Source: Leisingera sp. JC1 (GTDB lineage: Bacteria; Pseudomonadota; Alphaproteobacteria; Rhodobacterales; Rhodobacteraceae). Taken from it: DNA of 64,000 bases. Location of the stretch: the NCBI RefSeq assembly GCF_001679925.1, contig NZ_LYUZ01000081.1, positions 241,100 through 305,099 of the forward strand, in the 5' to 3' direction. Positions within the stretch are counted from its first letter, which is position 1; the number at the start of each line of letters is the position of its first letter. This document shows positions 7,941 to 15,254 of this stretch, one piece after another. The position numbers and the translations under genes were made by a program. The notes under the pieces were generated by a model that was not told the origin of the DNA, did no database searches, and saw only the letters and a program-made list of their open reading frames with translations.

Positions 7941-7961
7941 AAAAAGCGCACGTAGCGTGCG
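7941..7961 (-). terminator. Second minus-strand terminator-like hairpin
   Basis: CGCACG/CGTGCG with a 3-base loop, followed on the minus strand by C and five T residues. It lies just upstream of the small-RNA promoter and could insulate it from antisense transcription of the ABC gene start. No transcript feeding it is evident. Confidence 0.4.
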
Positions 7962-7994
7962 GAGGCAAGAAAATAAGGGCAGAGCGGGATTGTT

Positions 7995-9818
7995 GTGAAT
8001 CAGCGAAAAGAAAATTTCCGGACTCTTCGCGCGGCACTGGCTGGAATCACCCTGGCAATTACCGCGAATTATGCGCAGGCAGAATCGGCCCATGGCATAG
8101 CTATGTACGGCGACCCCGCGCTGCCACCGGATTTTGTGTCTTTACCCTATGCGAACCCGGATGCACTGAAGGGCGGCAAGGTTGTGTTCGGCAATACCGG
8201 AGGTTTTGACAGCCTCAATCCGTTCACCCTTAAGGGGACCACTCCATGGCAGCTGAGGTTCTGGGGATACGAGAGTCTGATGGGCCGGTCGTGGGACGAG
8301 CCGTTCACCCTTTACGGTCTTCTGGCCGAATCGATTGAGGTGCCTGAGGACCGCTCCTGGGTCGAATTCACCCTGCGCGAGGAAGCCCGATTCTCTGACG
8401 GCAGCCCGGTCACTGTCGATGATGTGATCTGGTCCTACGAGACCTTGGGCACCAAGGGCCATCCGCGCTACCGCGGTTTCTGGACCAAGGTGGAAGCCAT
8501 CGAACAGACCGGGCCTCGCAGCCTGCGGCTGACATTCAACGTAGAGGACCGCGAGCTTGCACTGATCGCCGGCCTGCGCCCGATCCTGCAGAAGGCGCAG
8601 TGGGAGGGACTGGAGTTCGGCACGGATGAAGTTAAGGGCGCGCCTGTTGGCACTGGCGCCTATGTCGTCAGTGCCTATGAGCCCGGCCGCTTTGTCATCC
8701 TCACCCGCAACCCGGACTATTGGGCCAAGGATCTGCCCCTGCGCCGCGGCACGGGGAACTTTGACGAGCTTCGCATCGACTTCTTTGGTGACGAGACTGT
8801 TCTGTTCGAGGCCTTCAAGGCGGGCGAGTTGAGCGCATTGCGCGAGTTCAACGCCGATAAATGGGACAGTGTTTACAGCTTCCCGGCAATCACCCGCGGC
8901 GATGTGGTCAAAAGCGAGATCCCGCATCAGCGGCCCTCCGGCATGACCGGGCTGGTAATGAACACCCGCCGCGCGCCGCTGGATGACTGGCGCGTGCGCG
9001 AGGCGCTGCTGCTGGCCTTCAACTTCGAGTACATCAACGGCACCGTGACCGGCGGCACCCAGCAGCGCATCACCTCCTATTTCTCCGGCTCCGAACTGGG
9101 CATGCGGCCCGGCCCGGCAGAGGGCAAGGTACGCGCGTTGCTGGAGCCTTTTGCGGAAGAGCTGCTGCCCGGCACGCTGGAGGGCTATACCCTGCCCCAG
9201 GGTGACGGCAGCAAGCGCAACCGCAGCAACCTGCGCAAGGCAATGAAACTGCTGGATGAGGCCGGCTGGACCGTCACTGATGGCGTGCTGCGCAATGCGG
9301 CGGGCACCGCGCTGGAGCTCAGTGTGCTGATCCGCCAGGGCGATGGCGAAATGAAGACGGTCACAGAAATCTATGCCCGCGCACTGGAGCGGCTGGGAAT
9401 CACGCTGACGGCCGAAACAGTAGACAATGCACAGTACGCCGAACGGGAAAACGCCTATGACTTCGACCTCACCCGGTTCCGCCGGGAACTGTCGCTGAGC
9501 CCCGGCAACGAGCAGCGCTATTACTGGGGCAGCGACGGTGTGGATCAGCCCGGCAGCCGCAACCTGATGGGCATGGACAGCCCGGCGGCGGAGGCCTTGA
9601 TCGACGCCATGCTGACCGCAACCGAGCCTGAGGATTTCACCGCTGCGGTGCGGGCGCTGGACCGGGTTCTGACCGCCGGGCGCTATGTCATCCCGTTCTG
9701 GAGCTTTGACACCGGCCGTATCGCACACATCAAGGAAATGCGGTTCCCGGACAGGCTGCCGATTTATGGCGACCGGACAGAGTTCATGCCGGACGTCTGG
9801 TGGTATCAGGCGGACTGA
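7995..9818 (+). CDS. ABC transporter substrate-binding protein, family 5 (YejA-like)
   Basis: A 607-residue periplasmic binding protein of the peptide/nickel family (SBP_bac_5). The N-terminus has a signal peptide cleaved after YAQA. It then has GIAMYGDPALPPDF and LPYANPDALKGGKVVFG, the opening typical of the long YejA-like subgroup, LNPFTLKG, WVEFTLREEARFSDGSPVTVDDVIWSYE, and GTGAYVVSAYEPGRFV. It probably delivers oligopeptides or a related compound to an ABC permease; the permease and ATPase genes are not adjacent, so it is an orphan here. The reading frame opens at GTG 7995 with only a weak ribosome site. The next methionine would delete the signal peptide, so GTG is preferred. Confidence 0.87.
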   Translation: MNQRKENFRTLRAALAGITLAITANYAQAESAHGIAMYGDPALPPDFVSLPYANPDALKGGKVVFGNTGGFDSLNPFTLKGTTPWQLRFWGYESLMGRSWDEPFTLYGLLAESIEVPEDRSWVEFTLREEARFSDGSPVTVDDVIWSYETLGTKGHPRYRGFWTKVEAIEQTGPRSLRLTFNVEDRELALIAGLRPILQKAQWEGLEFGTDEVKGAPVGTGAYVVSAYEPGRFVILTRNPDYWAKDLPLRRGTGNFDELRIDFFGDETVLFEAFKAGELSALREFNADKWDSVYSFPAITRGDVVKSEIPHQRPSGMTGLVMNTRRAPLDDWRVREALLLAFNFEYINGTVTGGTQQRITSYFSGSELGMRPGPAEGKVRALLEPFAEELLPGTLEGYTLPQGDGSKRNRSNLRKAMKLLDEAGWTVTDGVLRNAAGTALELSVLIRQGDGEMKTVTEIYARALERLGITLTAETVDNAQYAERENAYDFDLTRFRRELSLSPGNEQRYYWGSDGVDQPGSRNLMGMDSPAAEALIDAMLTATEPEDFTAAVRALDRVLTAGRYVIPFWSFDTGRIAHIKEMRFPDRLPIYGDRTEFMPDVWWYQAD

Positions 9819-9855
9819 CCTGCTGACGCAGCGCTGCAGCCGGCATTGAGACCTG

Positions 9856-9884
9856 TTGACAGCGGCTACTTATTTCCGTATTTC
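9856..9884 (+). promoter_or_regulatory. Promoter of the arsenic operon
   Basis: TTGACA (9856-9861), a 17-base spacer and TATTTC (9879-9884). The predicted start site, about seven bases on, coincides with the ATG at 9892, implying a leaderless messenger. Confidence 0.65.
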
Positions 9885-9900
9885 GCGAAATATGGAAATA
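9871..9900 (+). promoter_or_regulatory. 30-bp palindrome, probable ArsR operator
   Basis: TATTTCCGTATTTCG (9871-9885) is followed directly by its reverse complement with one mismatch (9886-9900). It covers the -10 box, the predicted start site and the ATG. ArsR-family repressors bind such inverted repeats over their own promoters, so autoregulation by the ArsR domain encoded immediately after is likely. The nested ATTTCG/CGAAAT core may be the minimal site. Confidence 0.75.
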
Positions 9901-10725
9901 GAGCTTTCTGATAAACTCGCCGCTCTGGCGCACCCGAAGCGGCTGGCGCTGTTCCGGCTGCTGATGCGCCGATACCCGGACGGCGTGCCGGCGGGTGAAA
10001 TCGCGCAGGCGCTGGAGTTCAAGGCAAACACTGCCTCAGCTTACCTGTCTGCCCTAAAGCAGGCCGGCCTCATCACCCAGCAGCGCACCGGCACCTCGCT
10101 GATGTATTCCGCCGACCTGCCGGGCCTGCGCGGCATGTTCGACGGCCTTTTGACCGGCTGCTGCCGGAACCGGCCCGATATCTGTACCCCTGTCACCAGT
10201 GAAGTGGAAACCATGCCGACAATCGAACGCCCGTTTAATGTCCTGTTTATCTGTACTGGCAACTCTGCCCGCTCCCTGCTGGCCGAGGCCATTCTGAACA
10301 ACGAAGGCGGCGGCAGGTTCCGCGCCTTTTCTGCCGGAACCCGCCCCTCGCCAGGGCCACGCCCTGAGGTGACAGCTCTTCTGAAGGCCAAGGAGATTGA
10401 CACCAGCAGTCTGCGATCGAAGGACCTGGATGAATTTTCTGCGCCGGATGCGCCGCAGATGGATTTCATCTTCACCGTCTGCGACCACGCGGCAAACGAG
10501 GAATGCCCGGCCTGGCCCGGCCAGCCGATGAGCGCCCATTGGGGCCTGGCCGATCCGGTCAAGACCGAGGGCACCGATGCCGAACGCCGCCTCGCCTTCC
10601 AGCAGGCCTATGGGCTGCTCAGAAACAGGATCAGAGCCTTTGCGGCGCTGCCCTTTGAAACACTCGACCGCATGTCGCTTCAGCATCAGGTTGACGATAT
10701 CGGCCGCCTGAACTCCCCCGACTGA
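9892..10725 (+). CDS. ArsR regulator fused to low-molecular-weight phosphatase/arsenate reductase
   Basis: A 277-residue two-domain protein. Residues 1-100 are an ArsR-type winged helix (KLAALAHPKRLALFRLL, then TASAYLSALKQAGLITQ as recognition helix) ending in Cys90, Cys91 and Cys98, a CC-x6-C cluster like the As(III) sites of ferrooxidans-type ArsR proteins. Residues about 113-277 are a low-molecular-weight tyrosine-phosphatase/ArsC fold with the P-loop CTGNSARS (Cys121, Arg127). The protein may thus sense arsenite and reduce arsenate. ATG 9892 is preferred over upstream TTG 9856, which falls in the -35 box. First gene of a three-gene operon with arsC and an aquaglyceroporin. Whether the phosphatase domain is active on arsenate is inferred. 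Confidence 0.88.
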   Translation: MEIELSDKLAALAHPKRLALFRLLMRRYPDGVPAGEIAQALEFKANTASAYLSALKQAGLITQQRTGTSLMYSADLPGLRGMFDGLLTGCCRNRPDICTPVTSEVETMPTIERPFNVLFICTGNSARSLLAEAILNNEGGGRFRAFSAGTRPSPGPRPEVTALLKAKEIDTSSLRSKDLDEFSAPDAPQMDFIFTVCDHAANEECPAWPGQPMSAHWGLADPVKTEGTDAERRLAFQQAYGLLRNRIRAFAALPFETLDRMSLQHQVDDIGRLNSPD

Positions 10726-10745
10726 AAAAATCACGGACACAACAC

Positions 10746-11222
10746 ATGAACATTCTGGTCCTTTGCACCGGCAATTCCGCGCGCTCCATCCTGCTGGAGT
10801 CGATCTTCAACACGCTGGGCGCAGGCCGCATCCGCGCCTATTCGGCGGGTTCCAACCCCACCGGCAAGGTGCATCCCCAGTCGCTGGTGCTGCTGGGGGA
10901 ATTGGGCCATGACACCGCCGGCGCCCGTTCCAAGCGCTGGGACGAATTTGCAGGCGCAGAAGCGCCGGAGATGGATATGGTCATCACCGTCTGTGCCTCT
11001 GCCGCAGGCGAGACCTGCCCGGTCTGGCCCGGCGCGCCGGTGCGTGCCCATTGGGGGGTCGAGGACCCGGCGGCGGCAGATCAGCCGGAGTGGGACAAGG
11101 CCTTCCGCACCGCCTATATCACGCTGGAAAAGCGCGCCAAGGCGCTGCTTGAGCTGCCGATTGAAACCATGTCCTCCACCGAGCTCTCCCAGCAGCTAAA
11201 GCGGATCGGAGAGATCGCATGA
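10746..11222 (+). CDS. arsC: Arsenate reductase, low-molecular-weight phosphatase family
   Basis: A 158-residue single-domain enzyme with the P-loop CTGNSARS at residues 7-14 (Cys7, Arg13), SAGSNPTGKVHP, DEFAGAEAPEMDMVITVC and WPGAPVRAHWGVEDP. This is the ArsC/ACR2-like branch in which the product arsenite leaves by a separate channel. It is similar to the second domain of the preceding fusion, so the operon encodes two related reductases. The ATG sits 20 bases after the fusion stop, and the stop overlaps the aquaporin gene start by four bases. The reducing partner, thioredoxin or glutaredoxin, cannot be read from the sequence. Confidence 0.9.
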   Translation: MNILVLCTGNSARSILLESIFNTLGAGRIRAYSAGSNPTGKVHPQSLVLLGELGHDTAGARSKRWDEFAGAEAPEMDMVITVCASAAGETCPVWPGAPVRAHWGVEDPAAADQPEWDKAFRTAYITLEKRAKALLELPIETMSSTELSQQLKRIGEIA

Positions 11223-11875
11223 CCGGACAGAAACTGCTGGCCGAAGGGCTGGGCACCGCCATGCTGCTGGTCGGCGTAGTCGGTTCCGGAATCATGGCCG
11301 AGACCCTGGCGGACGGCAACGTGGCCCTGGCGCTTCTGGCCAATGCGATTGCCACGGGCTGCATGCTATATGCCATCATCACCACGCTGGGACCCATTTC
11401 CGGCGCCCATTTCAACCCGGCGGTGACGCTGGCATTTGCCCTGCGCGGCGAGCATTCCTGGAGCGCTGTCGCCCCTTATGTCCTAGTGCAGATCGGCGGC
11501 GGCATCCTCGGCGTATGGGCCTGCCATGTGATGTTCGACCTTGCAATCCTGCAAAGCTCGGCCACCATGCACCGCACCGGCACCGCGCAGTGGTTCTCCG
11601 AGATCCTGGCCACATTCGGCCTCTTGTTCGTGATCTTCGGCGGCTTGCGCTCACGCCCCGAAGCGGTGCCTGCACTGGTCGGCCTCTATATCACAGGCGC
11701 CTATTGGTTCACCTCCTCGACCAGCTTTGCCAACCCCGCTGTCACCATAGCGCGCGGCTTCAGCGACACCTTTGCGGGCATCTATCCGGGTCACATCCCG
11801 ATGTTCATCCTGATGCAGCTCGCCGCAGTTGGCATTGGCCACCTGATGCTGCCAAGGCTGTTTGCACCGCGCTGA
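11219..11875 (+). CDS. Aquaglyceroporin of the MIP family (AqpS-like arsenite channel)
   Basis: A 218-residue membrane channel with about six helices and the two half-helix motifs of the MIP family: FNPAVT after GPISGAH, and ANPAVTIAR after TSSTSF. In Sinorhizobium meliloti the ars operon encodes AqpS, which lets arsenite made by ArsC flow out of the cell. The same gene order logic holds here, with no ArsB or Acr3 pump in sight. The gene overlaps arsC by four bases (ATGA). A hairpin follows the stop codon. Role in arsenite export is by analogy; water or other small solutes could also pass. Confidence 0.88.
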   Translation: MTGQKLLAEGLGTAMLLVGVVGSGIMAETLADGNVALALLANAIATGCMLYAIITTLGPISGAHFNPAVTLAFALRGEHSWSAVAPYVLVQIGGGILGVWACHVMFDLAILQSSATMHRTGTAQWFSEILATFGLLFVIFGGLRSRPEAVPALVGLYITGAYWFTSSTSFANPAVTIARGFSDTFAGIYPGHIPMFILMQLAAVGIGHLMLPRLFAPR

Positions 11876-11902
11876 CAACCAGCAGAAATCCGCTTACTGA
11901 TA

Positions 11903-11929
11903 CCGCCCCAAGCCGGCACCTTGGGGCGG
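11903..11929 (+). terminator. Hairpin ending the arsenic operon
   Basis: Nine-pair stem CCGCCCCAA/TTGGGGCGG with a 9-base loop, 27 bases after the aquaglyceroporin stop. It lacks a T-run, so termination may need Rho. Confidence 0.55.
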
Positions 11930-11932
11930 ACG

Positions 11933-11961
11933 TTACAAAATCTCACAAAAAGTGTTACGAT
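11933..11961 (+). promoter_or_regulatory. Predicted promoter of the small gene at 12006
   Basis: TTACAA (11933-11938), 17-base spacer, TACGAT (11956-11961). Both boxes match the sigma70 consensus in at least four of six positions, and the gene starts 44 bases on. Confidence 0.5.
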
Positions 11962-12005
11962 AGGGGTCCGAAAACCATAATCCGTTTGTCAGGGAGTGCC
12001 CCCCA

Positions 12006-12236
12006 ATGCCTGTACAAGCAGCAGCTGCCAGCTGGATTGACAGGATGCCCCGCATCAAACAGCGCTTTCCTCACCTGAAAGCCAGCAACGCGCCATCCCT
12101 ATTGGATGACCGGGACAAATTCGTGGCTTATCTGGCCCGCACCCACCACCTCACCTTGAATGAAGCCAAGGAAGAAGTGGACGATTTCCTGTATATCGAA
12201 AGCCTTCTGAGAGAGTTGGACGGGCGCAAGCACTAG
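12006..12236 (+). CDS. Small hypothetical protein, 76 aa
   Basis: A short soluble protein I do not recognise. It has no signal peptide or membrane helix; the second half is predicted to be helical (TLNEAKEEVDDFLYIESLL) and acidic, the first half basic (MPRIKQRFPHLK). A good ribosome site (CAGGGAG) precedes the ATG at 12006 and a plausible promoter lies upstream, so expression is likely. It ends 9 bp before the stop of the convergent XRE-cupin gene. Confidence 0.65.
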   Translation: MPVQAAAASWIDRMPRIKQRFPHLKASNAPSLLDDRDKFVAYLARTHHLTLNEAKEEVDDFLYIESLLRELDGRKH

Positions 12237-12245
12237 CCCGGAAAA

Positions 12246-12869
12246 TCAGGCCAGCGACGTCACCCAGAGGATCGTTGCGTCCTCGGGGCTGACGGAAATC
12301 ACGTTGTGGCCCATCGCCGCGTCATAATAGGCGCTGTCGCCGCGGCGCATCTCCACCGGCTCATAGAATTCCGTATAAAGCTTGACCACGCCGGTCAGCA
12401 CATAAAGGAATTCCTCGCCGTCATGGCGCACCCACCCGTCAAATTCTTCCATTGACCGTGCCCGCACCCGTGCACGGTACGGCAGCATCTGCTTGCGCGT
12501 CAGCCCGTCGGCCAGCAGTTCGTGCTCATAGGTCGCGGTGGCGTGCGCTGAACCGTCGCCGGATTTGGTCACCGTCATCCGGCCGTTCACCTGATCCCGC
12601 TGCGGCGGCGTGAACAGCTGCGGGATCGAGATCTCCAAGCCCTCGGCCAGCTTCTTCAACGCCTCATAAGTCGGTGACATCTGGCCGTTTTCGATTTTCG
12701 ACAGGGTCGAGCGCGCCAGCCCGGCCTGATTGGCCGCATGTTCCAGCGTCCAATCGCGCGCTTTCCGCAACTCGCGCACGCGGGCGCCCAGGTCCAGGGG
12801 TTCGGCTTGATCGTCACCGCCGTTGGCGCGGGCGATTGTGATCAGGGATTTCGGATCGCGGCTTTTCAT
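12246..12869 (-). CDS. XRE-family regulator with C-terminal cupin
   Basis: A 207-residue transcription factor. Residues about 28-85 form the helix-turn-helix (VRELRKARDWTLEHAANQAG, RSTLSKIENGQMSPT), and residues about 120-205 a cupin (EFLYVLTGVVKLYTEFYEPVEMRRGDSAYYDAAMGHNV) that likely binds a small effector. Such proteins control amino-acid, polyamine or acyl-CoA pathways. It is divergent from the acyl-CoA ligase gene with 64 bp between the starts, so it probably regulates that gene. The first 25 residues are polar and probably disordered. Confidence 0.88.
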   Translation of the reverse strand: MKSRDPKSLITIARANGGDDQAEPLDLGARVRELRKARDWTLEHAANQAGLARSTLSKIENGQMSPTYEALKKLAEGLEISIPQLFTPPQRDQVNGRMTVTKSGDGSAHATATYEHELLADGLTRKQMLPYRARVRARSMEEFDGWVRHDGEEFLYVLTGVVKLYTEFYEPVEMRRGDSAYYDAAMGHNVISVSPEDATILWVTSLA

Positions 12870-12933
12870 GAGGACTCTATAAGCCGCACCTGCGCGCCTT
12901 GCAACGCAGGACAGTGCAGGCTAGCCATTTGCC

Positions 12934-14439
12934 ATGCTGTCGGTTTTTGATCAGGGGCCGTTTGCGCCCTGCCCTTCGCCCTTCAATCTTGCAGCCCATG
13001 TGCTGCGCCATGCCGCGCGGCTGGCAGACAAGACCGCGCTGTCGGTGCTTGACGGCGAAGGCTGCGATGATTGGAGCTATGCCCAGCTTGAGGCCGCCGT
13101 GCGCGGTACCGGCGCCGGGCTCCTGCAGGCAGGCTTGAAACCCGGCGACGCCGTGCTGATGCGGCTGGGGAACACAGTGGAGTTTCCGATCGCCTATCTC
13201 GGCGCCATCGCTGCCGGTCTGGTTCCGGTGCCGACCTCCTCGCAGCTGACCGAAGCCGAAACCGCGCGGATGCTTTCGGATCTTCAGCCCGCGGCCGTGC
13301 TGCGGGATCCGGCTGTTGCCTGTGCGAGTCACCCGCGCCAGATCAGCACGGCGGAACTGCTGGCGATGCATGAACTGCCTCCTTGTGAGTACGCCTTTGG
13401 CAACCCGGAGCAGCTTGCCTATGTGGTTTACACGTCCGGCACCAGCGGAAATCCGCGTGCCGTAGCACACGCCCACAGGGCTGTCTGGGCACGGCAGATG
13501 ATGGTGGACGGCTGGTACGGACTGCGCGAGGATGACCGGCTGCTGCATGCCGGCGCTTTCAACTGGACCTACACCCTGGGTACCGGGCTGATGGACCCTT
13601 GGGCGGCAGGCGCCACCGCGCTGATCCCGGCCCCCGGCACGCCGCTGGAGGACCTGCCTGCCCTGCTGAAGAAACACCGCGCTACGATTTTTGCCGCGGC
13701 CCCTGGCGTCTACCGGAAATTCCTGCGCGGCGGTGCTTTGAACTTGCCGGACTTGCGGCACGGGCTTTGCGCAGGTGAAAAGCTCTCACGCCATCTTCAC
13801 GAAGCCTGGGAAGCCGCATCCGGCTGCAGCCTTTTTGAGGCTTTCGGAATGTCGGAATGCTCGACCTTTATCTCCTCCTCGCCCGCGCACCCGGCGCAGG
13901 ATGGCGCTTTGGGGCAGCCGCAGCCGGGCCGCAGGGTTGCGATTGTCGGCACGGAAGGTCCGGTTCCCGTCGATGAGGAAGGCACCATCGCCATCCACCG
14001 CTCCGACCCCGGCCTGATGCTGGGCTATCTGGGTGCGCCGGAGGAAACTGCTGCCCGCTATCAGGGCGACTGGTTCCTGACAGGCGATCAGGGAGTGATG
14101 TCTGCGGACGGCCAGATCCGCTATCTGGGCCGTAGCGATGACATGATGAATGCCGGCGGCTACCGGGTGTCGCCGATTGAGGTTGAGACCGCCTTGGCCG
14201 CCCATCCCGGTATCACCCAGACCGGGGCTGCCGCGGTGGAGGTGAAGGAAGACACTTATATCATCGCCGCCTTCTATACAGGTCCCGAAGAGTTGAAGAC
14301 CGAAGACCTGCAGGCCTTTGCATCCCAGCGCCTGGCCCGCTACAAGCAGCCCCGCGCATACGTCCACTTGGACGCGCTGCCCACCGGCGCCAATGGAAAA
14401 CTGCTGCGCCGCGCCCTGCCCGCCCTGTTCAAAGGATGA
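12934..14439 (+). CDS. AMP-binding acyl-CoA ligase (benzoate-CoA ligase-like)
   Basis: A 501-residue adenylate-forming enzyme that should activate a carboxylic acid with ATP and link it to CoA. Core motifs: YVVYTSGTSGNPRAVAHAH (P-loop), EAFGMSECSTFISS (A5), DWFLTGDQGVMSADGQIRYLGR (A7), NAGGYRVSPIEVE (A8) and the catalytic lysine in TGANGKLLRR near the C-terminus. The overall layout is like benzoate/aryl-CoA or medium-chain acyl-CoA ligases; the acid is not readable from the sequence. The stop overlaps the DsbA-like gene by four bases, and the divergent XRE-cupin regulator is probably its switch. Confidence 0.87.
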   Translation: MLSVFDQGPFAPCPSPFNLAAHVLRHAARLADKTALSVLDGEGCDDWSYAQLEAAVRGTGAGLLQAGLKPGDAVLMRLGNTVEFPIAYLGAIAAGLVPVPTSSQLTEAETARMLSDLQPAAVLRDPAVACASHPRQISTAELLAMHELPPCEYAFGNPEQLAYVVYTSGTSGNPRAVAHAHRAVWARQMMVDGWYGLREDDRLLHAGAFNWTYTLGTGLMDPWAAGATALIPAPGTPLEDLPALLKKHRATIFAAAPGVYRKFLRGGALNLPDLRHGLCAGEKLSRHLHEAWEAASGCSLFEAFGMSECSTFISSSPAHPAQDGALGQPQPGRRVAIVGTEGPVPVDEEGTIAIHRSDPGLMLGYLGAPEETAARYQGDWFLTGDQGVMSADGQIRYLGRSDDMMNAGGYRVSPIEVETALAAHPGITQTGAAAVEVKEDTYIIAAFYTGPEELKTEDLQAFASQRLARYKQPRAYVHLDALPTGANGKLLRRALPALFKG

Positions 14440-15101
14440 CCCAAATGCCCGCCGTCAAGCTCGACATCCTGTCCGACCCGATCTGCCCCTGGTGCTATAT
14501 CGGCAAGACCCATCTGGACAAGGCGCTGGCGGAGGTGCCGGACCATCCGTTTGTCATTGAATGGCACCCGTTCCAGCTGAACCCTGACATGCCGCGCGAG
14601 GGCATGGACCGGCGCGAATACCTGGAGCGCAAGTTCGGCGGCAAAGAGGGCGCGGTGAAGGCCTATGCGCCAGTGGTGGAGCACGCCGAGAAGGCCGGGC
14701 TGACAATCAATTTCGAAGCGATGAAGCGCACCCCGAACACGCTGGACGCACACCGCCTGATCCATTGGGCCGGGGTCGAGGGCAAGCAGACGCAGGTTGT
14801 GGATGCGCTGTTCAAAGCCTACTTCGTGGACGCCCGGGACATTGGCGACCACGCCGTCCTGGCGGACGTCGCGCAAGAGGCAGGCATGGAGGCGGATGTT
14901 GCCGCCCGCCTGCTGGAAGGCGACAGCGATGTGCAAGCCATCCGCGAACGCGACGCCCATTCCCGCAAGATGGGCGTGAGTTCAGTGCCGACCTTCATCG
15001 TTGCAAATCAGCACGCGGTGCCGGGCGCCCAGCCGCCGGAACTGTGGAAGCAGGCGATCGAAGACATCCTGCAGCAGATAAAAGCCGCCGGGACCGAGTA
15101 A
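14436..15101 (+). CDS. DsbA-family oxidoreductase (FrnE-like)
   Basis: A 221-residue cytoplasmic thioredoxin-fold protein with the CPWC active site at residues 17-20, an inserted helical domain, and the cis-proline in GVSSVPTFIV near residue 188. There is no signal peptide. This is the FrnE/2-hydroxychromene-2-carboxylate isomerase-like branch of DsbA proteins, which includes disulfide reductases and isomerases of polyketide or aromatic pathways. It is translationally coupled (ATGA) to the acyl-CoA ligase, which suggests action on the same substrate path or on a CoA thiol; that is inference. Confidence 0.85.
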   Translation: MTQMPAVKLDILSDPICPWCYIGKTHLDKALAEVPDHPFVIEWHPFQLNPDMPREGMDRREYLERKFGGKEGAVKAYAPVVEHAEKAGLTINFEAMKRTPNTLDAHRLIHWAGVEGKQTQVVDALFKAYFVDARDIGDHAVLADVAQEAGMEADVAARLLEGDSDVQAIRERDAHSRKMGVSSVPTFIVANQHAVPGAQPPELWKQAIEDILQQIKAAGTE

Positions 15102-15132
15102 GCCGCCGCGAACTGCTTAGCATCGCAACTAT

Positions 15133-15169
15133 GCACAGATTCCTGTGCAGCCGGGCGCTGGCCCGGCTG
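15133..15169 (+). terminator. Two adjacent hairpins after the DsbA-like gene
   Basis: GCACAG/CTGTGC (15133-15148) and CAGCCGGGC/GCCCGGCTG with a 4-base loop (15148-15169). No T-run follows; likely the end of the ligase-DsbA transcript. Confidence 0.45.
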
Positions 15170-15254
15170 ACGCAATTGTGATAGCGGATGCGGACGGCTC
15201 CCAGACCGGCCCCGATCCCCGGGGGACCGCCTGCAGTGCCGCCCGAGGTTTCAA

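Larger units (their letters stand above)
7676..7994. other. 319-bp intergenic region with minus-strand RNA signals
   Basis: No convincing protein gene. On the minus strand it contains a sigma70-type promoter, a short two-hairpin transcript and an intrinsic terminator (given separately), plus a second terminator-like hairpin at 7941-7961. The 5' part (7676-7800) holds the leader of the bdhA-like gene. The right end must also carry the leader of the ABC binding-protein gene, for which I see no strong promoter. Confidence 0.6.

Noticed and set aside
7792-8037. 81-codon minus-strand frame overlapping the small RNA region
   Set aside because: No good ribosome site, no family, and it runs through the terminator hairpin; a non-coding RNA explains the signals better.
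8142-9728. 528-codon open frame on the minus strand
   Set aside because: Antisense shadow of the ABC substrate-binding protein gene, with no ribosome site or recognisable domain.
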